Positions 23,021 through 33,494 of a stretch of 64,000 bases of DNA are shown one piece after another. The stretch's first letter is position 1; every line of letters begins with the position of its first letter. The notes below the pieces were generated by a model. That model ran no database searches, was not told the origin of the DNA, and was given only the letters and a program-made list of their open reading frames with translations. The DNA is from Melieria omissa (taxonomy: Eukaryota; Arthropoda; Insecta; Diptera; Ulidiidae). The translations under genes were made by a program, and so were the position numbers. The stretch covers positions 108,092,330 through 108,156,329 of the forward strand of contig OZ020268.1 in assembly GCA_963971225.1 (NCBI GenBank), given 5' to 3'.

Positions 23021-23255
23021 TTGGGAGTACAAATTAGTTCGGTCCGTTTTCAAAAGATGGCTTTGGCTGTTATGAAAATTGAATAGTAACAGCTGATGTC
23101 GATAGTTTCAGAGAGGTTAGACATCTGTCAATAATATTCAGTTCATATTGCTTCGAGTTTTATAAAAAAACCTTGTTTTTCACCGAGTTAATTATGAGCA
23201 ATTTTGTGTTAACTAAGCAGCATTTGGTTTTTTATAATTTTTTATATACGGTTGA
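23021..23255 (+). mobile_element. mariner (mellifera-type) 5' end, truncated
   Basis: TA precedes the start TTGGGAGTACAAATTAGTTC, a mariner-like terminus. A long 5' leader follows, then ATG at 23194 opening MSNFVLTKQHL, the usual start of mellifera-subfamily mariner transposases. After His-Leu the frame departs from the family and stops about 12 codons later. The rest of the transposase (about 330 residues) and the right end are missing. Confidence 0.7.
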
Positions 23256-23353
23256 CAGTAAAGTTGTAGTGTAAAATAAAATGCATTGTTTTTTATACCA
23301 AATCATCTTTAATCAATGATGTTTTTAAATTTTAGTTGAATTTTTAATATATA

Positions 23354-23823
23354 GTAGACATATATTTTGTAAAACATTTTGGTACCAATTTTGTTCAAGT
23401 ACGAAATAAACACTTAAACACATTTTCAGTTTTGCTAATTATGGCGTTCAAGTTGATTTCTTAGCTTTAATGTATTCAGAGACCTTTAGTAGAATTTTAT
23501 GGCGAATATTTTTGTGGTACATTTTGTCCTTAAAAAGTCCTGTTCTACAGGACATTTTTGGCATTATAGAAAAAGGGTCAAATTGACCCATAAAAATAAG
23601 AGCTAGAGGGTTAAAATGCTCCAAAAAATGTTCCTCGTAGTGTTTTCTTCCAAATTGTAGAATACATATATACCTAAACTGTGATGTTACATGGTTTTCG
23701 TATGTCGATTCACCATAAGAATGCGCGAAAAAAGGAAAAATTTGCGATACACGTATATTTTTTTTTGGTACCCTCTACTAGAATCCGTTGTCAGAACCTT
23801 TTTATTTTTTTTGTTGTGCAGTG
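23354..23823 (-). repeat. Interspersed repeat, inverted partner of 41712-42210
   Basis: The reverse complement of this stretch matches 41712-42210 along its length, starting CACTGCACAA and sharing GGTTCTGACAACGGATTCT, then a GGGTCAA(A/T)TTGACCC palindrome (23575-23589), then a GTCCTGT-TCT-ACAGGAC hairpin (23537-23553). Within it a piggyBac-like terminus (TTAA at 23611-23614, then CCCTCTAGCT on the minus strand) is embedded. Confidence 0.75.
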
Positions 23824-23829
23824 TAGTCA

Positions 23830-24265
23830 GTCGTCTTTTCCTCACAATAACTTTGTAATCGCGCCAAGTTGACAACATGATGAAGATCTCTTCATTCATG
23901 CTGATCTCTTTCATTCAATGATATTGTAAACGATGGTTTCTCATCAAGCAAACATTGATTCGTTGTGTTAAGTGAATCTTTATGACTTCGGCAGAACCGA
24001 AGTATTGAGTTTCTTTACGACGTCAATACATTTTAAGTGATTCTCAACTGTTGTATGTGAAGCATTTATCTTCCTTATGGGACTTAATTTTGATTTTGAA
24101 TTGTTAAAATTCTTACAATATTTTTTTTTTACTGGCTTCAATATTTGAAAGTTTAAACATTAACGAAAAACATGAGTATATGGCTTATTCTATCGATTGA
24201 TACCAGATTTACTCATGTAAATTTTTTATACAGACGAGAGATTTGTCTGAAATGAAGCATTGGAA
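23830..24265. other. No gene seen
   Basis: AT-rich; no motif, repeat partner or splice-bounded frame recognised. Confidence 0.5.
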
Positions 24266-24269
24266 GACA

Positions 24270-24375
24270 CTAACTCCTCCAGTAACGTAGAGGGACATGA
24301 CACAATAGTTCTCTACTTGGATGCTGTGTCTCGGACAGGTGTTGTCCGAATCCCAAATCTAATCTAATCTGATCC
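24270..24375 (+). pseudogene. Possible LINE 3' terminal fragment
   Basis: The plus frame reads GHDTIVLYLDAVSRTGVVRI and then PNLI, in the style of C-terminal ends of jockey-like ORF2 proteins, and runs into a short (TCTAA)n tail. No catalytic domain is present. The match is from pattern memory and weak. Confidence 0.3.
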
Positions 24376-24499
24376 ATGTAAATTCTGCCAATTGTCTTGA
24401 TTTCTCAACGATCATAAATTATTCATTTTTGGAATAAGAAAGTCTATTGATGTCATAGAACATAACTTACTTATTTTTTTTTGCGCCAACCTTATCTAG

Positions 24500-24620
24500 T
24501 TGGCCAGACTGATAGATGATAGGGCTTTCTCAACTTGGTCCTTTTACCGGAGACAGGACCTTCCTCTTCGCGGTCTAAGTGCAACTAGCGCTTGCCGGAG
24601 CTTCCATTGTCCATATGACA
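24500..24620 (-). pseudogene. LINE ORF2 tail-like fragment
   Basis: On the minus strand, RRGRSCLR, a stop, then KDQVEK resembles the R.RGRP.LRW.D.VE tail motif of many insect LINE reverse transcriptase proteins. It is followed by an A-rich end (AAAAAAAAATAAGTAAG). Similar words occur at 27096-27310 and 60745-60880. Confidence 0.35.
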
Positions 24621-24624
24621 TATG

Positions 24625-27090
24625 ACAGGACTAAGCCAACGCAGCCCCTGCATGTTGACCCTACTTTTTCTATTGGTATATCTTTAAAAAAGCTCATACA
24701 GCTTATTGCGGTTTTGTATTCGATAGCTGTCACCACTACAAACAGGGCCGAAGATTTTTATTTTATGGTTATATATTGGTTGCATTTTTCCATTCATGCA
24801 ATCATTCTAATAAATAATTGAAACAGCGTCAGGTGCGCAGTGAAATCACTCATAAATTTATACGACAAACTTGTACTTTTTAATAGATCCTTGATTTCAT
24901 TCTTAAAACAATAGAACAACAACAACAACATCTTGAACGAACTGCGCATTTTTGTGGGTTACATTTAATTGACTTTGTTGCTGTTGCTTTGAACTTCAAC
25001 AACCACTTAAGCGATGACAACCAGTCGACCGGTCAGTGCTTTGAAACGAAATAACAACTAAATGAAATTTCATGAAAACGCGTTTTTTGCAGTTGTTTTG
25101 TTTCATGTTCATACAGTTCGTCAATGGCACTCATTATAATGAGATTCATTAGTAGGATAGACAGAAAATGACATTGTATAGACATCAAGTCGTTAAAGTA
25201 TGCCAAATAAAGCGCTATGGCCATGGCAAAACAACAAAATATTAGAAGAAATTTTGAAAAGCCTTCTTTGCACAGAAATTACCTGCCTACGAATAGAAGT
25301 CATTCATTATTAGGAAGCAAGCGAAAAAAAACGATCCTTGAGTTTATGGTTTTTTATGGCGCAATATAAAAATTCCTAATAGAGAAATTGTGGAAGTATA
25401 AATGTGCGCTAACCGGCCGCTAGTTGCGGCGAATTAATGACTCTTCAATATTAATGAGTTACGATGGAGATGAGACAAAGCGAAAGAGACTTGAACGTAT
25501 CTGCGCAACTGGGGCCAAATGCGCATTGATTATTTTGACTAACACTACTTTGTTGGTTCATATTTAGTTTTTTGAAAGCTTTTGCATCGAAGAGGATATC
25601 AACTCAACGAAATCACTTTGCAGCCGTTGAGGAAACATTTAAAATTCCTTCATAACAAGTTCATAATTACTGCAATTAGAAACTTTTTCATGAGCACTTT
25701 GGCTTGTAAGCTATGCAAAGTCAAAATTCTGCTTAAACCATATAATACGAATATCTTTCAAATAAAGCATATTTTCTATGGCTTAATTAATATGTAATTT
25801 GATTAGTTTACATAAACTGCTGGGTGAAATATTCAAGCGGAGATTATAGTCTTTGGGTGAAAATAAACTATGATTTGCACATAAATGGTTTAGGCAATGC
25901 GCACTGGCTTCAAGTGTGTGTGTGTGTGCGAGTGAAAACTATTTATTTGATTTTTCATGCTGCAGCAAGCAATCAGGCTCGTATATCACGTCCAAGTATA
26001 AATTCATGCCAAAATATCACATGATTATGTAATTATTATTTATGCAATGCAGACACGTTAGGCAAATGTGCAATAAAATATTTGCGCACTGCCAGCGCAA
26101 TGTGCGCGCTCAAACTCACACACACACACACACACACATAGACAAGAACTTACATATACCTTCATGTGTGCTTATTGCTGTTGGCCAGTGCGAATAGCCT
26201 CAAAATTTCAGTTATTACAACGAACTGCACATTCCATGGCATTGCAAGCGTAGAGTCCGTGATGCAGCTGCGCTCAGACAGACCGAGCAGTCGGCGCCAA
26301 CTGAGCGGCGAAACGGCAGAGAGACAGCATAAAGGGAGAGCATGTCCACCAATGCACTGCACAAATAAGCTCTGCATGTGTGTGTGTGTACATGCAGCAT
26401 TTGTGCAGCATTGAAATTAAATTCAATTTGCGCAAATGCTCATAAATTGCCAGCTATGGTCGCAGTTGCTGCCATATCTGCAATGTGTCTGCCGGCGGCA
26501 ATAATGAGGCAACATTATGTGATACGAGTACGATTTCGGTTTGATATCGTACGATGCGCAACATGTCTGTATGTATGAAGCTCTGTGCACTCTTCGAGTT
26601 GTCGCAATGAAGTTGGCGTGACCTGACTTGACGATGCGGTTTTTTAATTTGTGACAATTCTTATGGAAAATTTTACAATTTTATAGAAAAAATATTGCGA
26701 AACTTATAAACGTATAAGTTTGTGGAAGAAAGTAATAAATTAAGTCATTCTTTGTGGTTATTGGCAATAAAAGTTGCCACATTACTGTTCATGCACTAGA
26801 AAGCAAACATTGGCGCATTGAATTTGCAACTAAGAGTGCATCATGTGCGCTAATAAGTAGGCTATACAAATTTGCAATTTTCAAATAAATAAAAATAAGA
26901 TTTGATCAAAATTGCATAAGTTCCGTATTGAACCCACTTAGCTCTGAGCCAACTTTTTTCTATTTTCACCACGCTAGTTACCGTTTTGCAGAAAGAAATT
27001 TGAAGCGCTTAAAGCGAGAAAGAAGAATTGCAAAAGAAGCGTGAATGTGATTCTAAGATCCAAGCCTATGAAAAGTGTTTTTAACCCTCC
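24625..27090. other. No supported gene
   Basis: Non-coding with CAA repeats (24916-24933) and a TG tract near 25915-25930. Open frames around 26160-26580 occur on both strands in GC-richer sequence and share no family motif. Confidence 0.4.
26116..26138. repeat. (CA)11 microsatellite
   Basis: Uninterrupted CA dinucleotide run. Confidence 0.97.
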
Positions 27091-27095
27091 ATTAC

Positions 27096-27310
27096 TATCG
27101 TCAGCTCCCTATGGGCGAAAAAGGTATTCGACGCGGTAGTTGCAGATCGACGACAAAGAGAAGGCCGTGTCTACAAAGGAAGGATCAACAAAGGATTGGG
27201 AACTTTCTTGTGCAAGCAACTGAAGAAGTTTTACGCAAAGCAGAGGCATCCGAAGCAGGCTGCAGGCTGTTGCCCGGAAAGGGTTGTAATGATCAGTTAG
27301 GTAAATAAAA
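27096..27310 (+). pseudogene. LINE ORF2 tail-like fragment
   Basis: Reads around FDAVVADRRQRE and, in the neighbouring frame, KRRPCLQRKDQQ, resembling the FDAEV..R.RGRP.LRWKDQVE tail of insect LINE proteins. The DNA aligns with 60745-60880 (shared words TTCGACGCGG, AGTTGCAG). It is frame-shifted and lacks any catalytic domain. Confidence 0.4.
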
Positions 27311-27314
27311 GACA

Positions 27315-27706
27315 GCAAGGGCCATGAATATGTCCAAGGAACGTGTTTGTCACAAATTGGATCAAGATGTAGGCAGAAGAAAGATGCTCGCATTCTAATG
27401 TTCCAATATAAATTTCCAACGCTCTGTTGGTGTCACTTAGGTGCATTAAATCAATGCTGGTAAAGTGTGTAGACATACAAGGAGACTATGCAGTAAAATA
27501 AAAATAAATTTGAAGAAACATTTCTTATACTTTTCTTACCAGCATCACCAAAGTATTTTAGCAATTTTCTTTTTCATTTTTCAATCGGTTGGTAAAAGAT
27601 AGCAATTACAAAATGAAAATTGATCTACTTAAGATTTAAACTAATAGGTCAGATAGACAGATTTACAAAAATTATAAAACCAAACCGTATAAACAATTTG
27701 ATATAA
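27315..27706. other. No gene seen
   Basis: AT-rich spacer up to the target duplication of the hAT-type element; nothing recognised. Confidence 0.5.
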
Positions 27707-27714
27707 ACCCAGAT

Positions 27715-27864
27715 CAGGAGCGGATTCAGAAAAATATTTTGAGGGGGTTTCAAAAAGTAAATATTTAATATTCATAAAATGCTTTTTAGTTTGTATGTTG
27801 TTATAAAGTCGACCCTAATATATCGGGGGGTTTCAACCCCCAAACCCCCCTAAATCCGCCACTG
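27715..27864 (-). mobile_element. hAT-type MITE, 150 bp, perfect 8-bp target duplication
   Basis: The ends are CAGGAGCGGATTCAG on the left and the reverse complement of CAGTGGCGGATTTAG on the right. ACCCAGAT flanks it exactly on both sides (27707-27714 and 27865-27872). CAG-start termini with an 8-bp duplication define the hAT superfamily. It is non-coding, and its orientation is opposite to the relative at 53670-53830. Confidence 0.9.
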
Positions 27865-27874
27865 ACCCAGATAA

Positions 27875-28484
27875 AATGAATCAAAGTCCATTCTTTATTT
27901 TGCTCTTCTTGAAGTCATTATTGGTTCATCTTAACACAATTAAATCATTTATTTATTATTAAATTTTAATGATTTATTATTTATTATATTAAAATATTGA
28001 AGTTTATTGAATAACACAGAAAGAGACAAAATATAAAGTGTGCTTACTTTTAAGCAATAAAGCAGAACACAAATTGTTTCGATTTGCTGGTTTTTACTTG
28101 CTATGTGAAAAATTTCTCCTCGTCTTTCACCCAAACCTGTATGAGTTCTTTTATGCTCGCGCTTGCGGCCTGTTCACATGTCAAAAATATGCTTAAAATT
28201 TTTTTCTTACTGCTTATGGCAGTGTGACAAACACATTAAAGACAGAATGGAATTATGCCAAAAAAAAATGAGCGCTTAGCAATCACGCACACGCACGAAT
28301 GTGTGCTTCCATTGAATGTTGCACTAAAAATCTCATGTATGTAGGTACTCGTATGTGTAAACGCAATTAAATGGCTCTCAAAACTAGATCATCGTTTGGT
28401 AAATTAATTAAATTAATTAGTAAAATTAATTAATGCTTAAATTGCACCTCAACAGAGAAATCGTTTTTGTTTCAAAAAAAATTC
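27875..28484. other. No gene seen
   Basis: Very AT-rich, with a TTAATTAATT-type run at about 28400-28436. No coding or element signature. Confidence 0.5.
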
Positions 28485-28497
28485 TGAAACTCTGAGT

Positions 28498-28818
28498 CTT
28501 CTTCTTGACTCTCACGACAGCCCGATAACGCGACTAAGGCCTACTTAGCTACCCGCAACCATCCATGTTGTGCGTGTGCATTTTTCATGGTTGGAAGGGA
28601 CCTACAGTTTTATGCCGATATCGAACGGCGAGTTGGGTGCTTTTTCATAGGCAGTTTTTACTCTCAGAGGTTTGCCATTTCCTGCTGAGAGGACAGCCGC
28701 CGAAAGAAAAATTGTTGTTTTTTTCGGTGTTAGCAGGAACGGAGTCTTGAACCTGGGTTAGTGCGTCGCTTTTGACTCGCGGCCCAACGCACCAGCCAGC
28801 TGAGCTACGGCGGCTGCA
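28498..28818 (-). mobile_element. Full-length tRNA-derived SINE, 321 bp
   Basis: Flanked by the 13-bp direct repeat TGAAACTCTGAGT (28485-28497 and 28819-28831), a target duplication of LINE-mediated retroposition. On the minus strand the head starts GCCGCCGTAGCTCAGCTGG, with A box TAGCTCAGCTGG (28796-28807) and a degenerate B box at 28742-28754. The body follows (CAGCAGGAAATGGCAAACC, AAAACTGCC, CGCCGTTCG, AAACTGTAGGTCCC) and ends in AAGAAGAAG. Body relatives lie at 2888, 33432 and 48640. Confidence 0.88.
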
Positions 28819-28834
28819 TGAAACTCTGAGTGGG

Positions 28835-31015
28835 CCTTGAATATATGAAAGTTGAGGGTATGGTGACTTATTATTCACATTGATTGGTTCAACGTAATCG
28901 AGTTATTCACAGTAGAAGGAAAACTATTATGAAGCTATGTCGTGGAGGTACTGCTAAAAGTTTTTTCTTAGTCACATTTTTAAAATCAATAAAAAATATA
29001 ATTTTGAAAAAACTTTTCCAATTAATTGTGAGAATAAAGACATTGTGTGTCTCCTCCTTAACGTCATTTAAATGTTCATTAGATCTCTTTGACCTGATTT
29101 TCCCACGATTACGAAAATTTTCCTTTGGGTCTTGCTTGCATTGTATTCGCTACGAGCGTCTGAGCAAACCTTTCGCACACTGAATGCTTTCTTAGCTCGT
29201 TTCCGCCCACCGACTGTTGCGTATGTGATGAAATTATAAATGCTAATGAGTTATAATGGCTTCACTTGCTCATTTCAACACATGCTAAAAAGCACATTCG
29301 CACTTCCGCGCTCTTGTCGTTGTTGTCGTCGTCGTCGTCGTCGCTGGCGCCAAGTGTGTGCGGCAGCAAGTTACGCACTCAGAAATCACCAGCCGCCTTG
29401 CCGCACAACGTGCGATTTCGTGCTCCTTGGCTTTTTGTGTGGTTTTTTGCATAACTAAGAGCGAAGGGCAACGAAGTGTTGGGGGGTAGGGGACAGTGGG
29501 GTAGGCTGGCGTAAATAAATCCCTAATACTTGAAGGATGTTTATCTTGTGTGGGCGCATGCGGCGGTCGGCACGCGGCCTGATGTGCTCAGCCGAGCGCT
29601 TGCTGCTTGTTGCCGGCACGAGGGGCTCTTCAAGAAGCCGTAAAATTAGTAGCGTCTTTTGAAGTGTATCCGCATGCAAAAATTTTATTGTTCACGATAT
29701 GACACAGACGAGCAGTCGGCGTCGTATCAGACGCACTTTATCAACTGTTGTCAGACATTAAAACCGAGTGACACACACACAGCCGTCGTGTGAGTTGCAG
29801 CCCTGTTGTTTTGGGGCAGCTTCATTTCATTATTGTTGTTATTGTTGTTGTTGCTATGGTGTAAATTTGTAAGCACAAATTTTTAAATTAATTTATAAAC
29901 CACACAACTTCAGCACTGTGTGAGTGTCTGTGCGTCTGTGTTTGTGTGTGTTTTGGCTCTTTTGGTATGGCGGCCGTTAATACGCAAGTCAGATATATCT
30001 ACAAAGTATTGTGTGATATGTGTGATATTGCATGCTAAACGGGTTAACAGCGACTCGGTTGGCGAGTGGCTGCCTGTAAGTAATTTCGCTTGTTTTAGTG
30101 AAAATTGCTCGGCAAATGTTTGTGCGTTGGGCGTATGCGGCCCAACCGCAAGTATGCCGCAACACTTGCACGCCCCCCCCTGCACTGTACTGCGCCAAGT
30201 GCTCGTCTTGGCCGCGCCACTTCACTGGGCGCCTTCGTTGCTCTAAATCACTTTGCGCTTCAGCTCCTTCGCTTGTAGCTTAAGTTGTTCTTAACGCTTG
30301 CTGGGTGGTTGCGGTTTTTGGTATTGTTGTTATTGTTGTTGTTGTGGTTGGTGCTTGTTTGACTGTAGAGTAAAGTACACTAAAGTTAAGCAAAGGCAAC
30401 GCACGTCACTAAATGAAAAAGGGAAAAAGCAAATCATCGGTACGGATCGACTGTTTTGAACGCTGCTCTATGGTTATTTAAATAAAATGGTGGTTTCATT
30501 CTTAATTTGAAATTCAGTAAAGACAATGCAAATACTTTCAACAAACATGAATGAGGCTGTGTCCTGTCTGTTTGCAGGTATAATAATAAAAAAATTTCAA
30601 TATTTTCTTTAGTAATGACAAAACTTCTTGGCAACTCTAAACATTTAGTGCCTTGGATTGAGTGAGTGAGAGTCTCTGAGCACTCTTCTGAAGACTTATG
30701 CAGATATTTTCTACTGATTGTAAGGATATTAATGCACTTATGTTACTATCAATTCGAAATGTTCAATTGTTCAATTAGTGTTTCAAGCAAATTTCAGAGC
30801 ATGTTGTCTTTTCTGGTGATATCCAAAGGTTCAAAGGATATCGAACTACTTTTGCATTCGATCCAAATTGCTTGCATTGGTTTTTTTTCTTTTTTAAGCG
30901 CAGAAGATTAAAAATCTTCATAGAAACTGCTAGACCCGATTCTACCGACTAAAAACCAGCTACTTTTTGGAGATTGCCATTACTTTCTTTTTTGCGTGCT
31001 ATCAGTGCTCGATCT
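28835..31015. other. No supported gene
   Basis: Includes TTG/GTC runs (29320-29345, 29830-29852, 30325-30345), a GC-rich patch (29545-29640) and a run of eight C near 30172. Open frames on both strands at 29910-30250 overlap one another and have no domain. Confidence 0.35.
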
Positions 31016-31020
31016 TCAAA

Positions 31021-31634
31021 ATTTAATTTTAATTTTAATTTTAATTTTTTTTTTATTTCATTTTGTTTTAGTTTGTTTTATTTTATATTATTTTATTTTT
31101 TTCATTTTATTTTATTTTATTTTATTTTATTTTATTTTATTTTATTTTATTTTATTTTATTTTATTTTGTTTTATTTTATTTCATTTTGTTTTAGTTTTT
31201 TTTATTTTATTTCATTTTGTTTTATTTTATTTTATTTTATTTTCTTTTATTTTATTTTATTTTATTTTATTTTATTTTATTTTATTTTATTTTATTTTAT
31301 TTTATTTTATTTTATTTTATTTTATTTTATTTTATTTTATTTTATTTTATTTTGTTTTATTTTATTTCATTTTGTTTTAGTTTTTTTTATTTTATTTTAT
31401 TTTATTTTATTTTATTTTATTTTATTTTATTTTATTTTATTTTATTTTATTTTATTTTATTTCATTTTGTTTTAGTTTTTTTTATTTTATATTATTTTAT
31501 TTTATTTTATTTTCTTTTCTTTTCTTTTCTTTTATTTTATTTTATTTTATTTTATTTTATTTTATTTTATTTTATTTTATTTTATTTTATTTTATTTTAT
31601 TTTATTTTATTTTATTTTATTTTATTTTATTTTA
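31021..31634. repeat. (TTTTA)n array, about 614 bp
   Basis: Pentanucleotide satellite-like array, interrupted four times by a marker block TTTCATTTTGTTTTAGTTT near 31056, 31180, 31365 and 31460, and by a (TTTTC)n patch at about 31511-31530. It is the same pentamer (other strand) as at 18702-18860 and 61086-61130. Phe/Leu/Tyr-only frames across it are artefacts. Confidence 0.97.
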
Positions 31635-31639
31635 AGTTT

Positions 31640-32284
31640 GAATTTTAATTATAACTTTTAAGACAATCCTGATTGTAATTTATTTTCAAGTCCAGTTCAA
31701 AGCTTTTACTCTGTAAAACTTCATGCCATAGACTACAATAAAGAAATAAAATTAAATATTTTCCAAACAGAATAGCAAAACGAATGTGCCACAACAACGC
31801 AGCGCAGCGTGCAAAGGGAAAAGTGCAAACTTTAAGTGAACTTTGTGTGTGTGTGCGTGTATTTGTTTTTATGCTTTTGCCAGTTGGTGTAATTTTGGTT
31901 AGCCGAGCGCATATATAAAATGTGGTTTTTTCATGTTGTTAGTTAAGTTTATAATTAAAATGTACGCTTGGTGTTGGGTCTCAGTGTTGGTTGTACATTT
32001 CTTTGAAAATTAGTGCAAGTAGTTGGAACATTTAACGCCCAGTCGGTTGCGTGAAGCATTTGGCGCAAATCAAACACAAAAAGCGGCTACTGAAGTAGTC
32101 TGATTGGTTGACTGTTGATGGTTGGGACGATGAACCTTTGAGCAGTTTAACGGGAAGTGTGTGAAATGCTTTGATGCAACGGAATAGAAAATTTATGATT
32201 TTTGCTTGGATTGGATTCATCAAAGAAAATCTTAAAATGATAACAAAACGATAAAGCAATAAATGTAAAAGAAGGGAGATTTCA
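31640..32284. other. No gene seen
   Basis: Non-coding; short TG tract at 31842-31860. Nothing else recognised. Confidence 0.5.
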
Positions 32285-32660
32285 AGAAAAATAACTTGGC
32301 GTATCAAAAAGATCGTTGTAAAGAATGAAACTATAAATGAAAATAGACAAATTTTGAATTGGTTGAAAATTTCATGAAAAAAATAAAAAATAAATTAATG
32401 AAAAATAAAAAAGAAAAATAAAAAAATAATAAATAAAAAAAATAAGAAAAATAAAGAATGAAAATGTAAGTAAAAAGAGCAAATTTTAAATTGTTTTATT
32501 ATTTCATGAAAACAAAAAAAATATATATAAATTAATTAGAAATAAAAAAAAGAAAAAGAAAAATACTTGGCATAGCAAGAAGATAGATGTAAAAAATGAA
32601 ACTTTAAATGAAAAGAGACAAATTTGTCAATGATTGAAAATTTCATGAAAAAAAAATAAA
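32285..32660. repeat. Two-copy direct repeat, period 271 bp, A-rich
   Basis: ACTTGGC(G/A)TA(T/G)C, then AATGAAACT(A/T)TAAATGAAAA and GAAAATTTCATGAAAA, occurs from 32294 and again from 32565. The sequence between is AAAT/AAAAT simple DNA. Confidence 0.65.
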
Positions 32661-33430
32661 TAAAAAAAAAAAATATTAAAATAAAAAAATTTAAAAATTT
32701 AAATGTAATAAATTTAAATTAATTGGTTTTATAAAGAGAATATGTCAAAATGGAAACAAAAGATAGTCAAACTCAATACTTGGTTCTAAGAATCACTCGA
32801 AACCTGAGTTACTCATAACTTGTGCACATTTTGAAGACACTTGGAGACCTCTCAAACTTGACAAAAAAATTTATTACTTCCTTATTACTTATACATTCAA
32901 ATCTAGAAGGAAATCTCCTTATCTGGGAATATGCACTACTCCTATTTTTCATATAAATAATATTCATTCATTCAGTAAAACATATACAAACTACAAAATA
33001 TTAGATTTTCTAGATTTTCTATTCGGCATAAAGAACTGCAAGTCTTTTCCAATGATTTATATATTTAACTGCTATGGAGGCCAGCTATGAAAAAAACATT
33101 CGGCTCGTGCACATAACAAACAATTTTGTAATACTTGGGACCATTAACCCTTTAACCTGTGAACTTAAGTTTAGATGCACAGCTTTTGCCGTAACCTAAT
33201 TCAAAAATAGCGCCAACAATAGTGAAACCCAAAGAGAAAGCAATGAAAGAGGCGCAAACTGAGCTGAAGATCCGGTCGACACTTGTTAGCAGTTCCATAA
33301 ATATCAAAACACACACACACATTGCAAAAAATAATGAAGCAACTGTTGACAGTTAAGCTAAGTTTTTCTAAGGTTTTTGTATTGGCAGCTTCAATAATGC
33401 TATGAAAAGGTAAGATGACAAACTTCTGCG
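32661..33430. other. No gene seen
   Basis: AT-rich. TTAACCCTTTAACC at about 33147-33160 resembles a TTAA-element terminus without a visible partner. Confidence 0.45.
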
Positions 33431-33431
33431 C

Positions 33432-33492
33432 CTTCTCAGCAGGAAATGACAAACCACTGAGAATAAAAGTAACCATGAAACAGCTCTCAACT
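33432..33492 (+). mobile_element. SINE body fragment
   Basis: CTCAGCAGGAAATGACAAAC and the following CACTGAGAATAAAAGTAACC match the body of the SINE at 28498-28818. Neither the head nor the 3' tail is present. Confidence 0.6.
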
Positions 33493-33494
33493 TA

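Noticed and set aside
30974..31648. Long Phe/Ile/Leu/Tyr frames
   Set aside because: Pure translations of the (TTTTA)n array.
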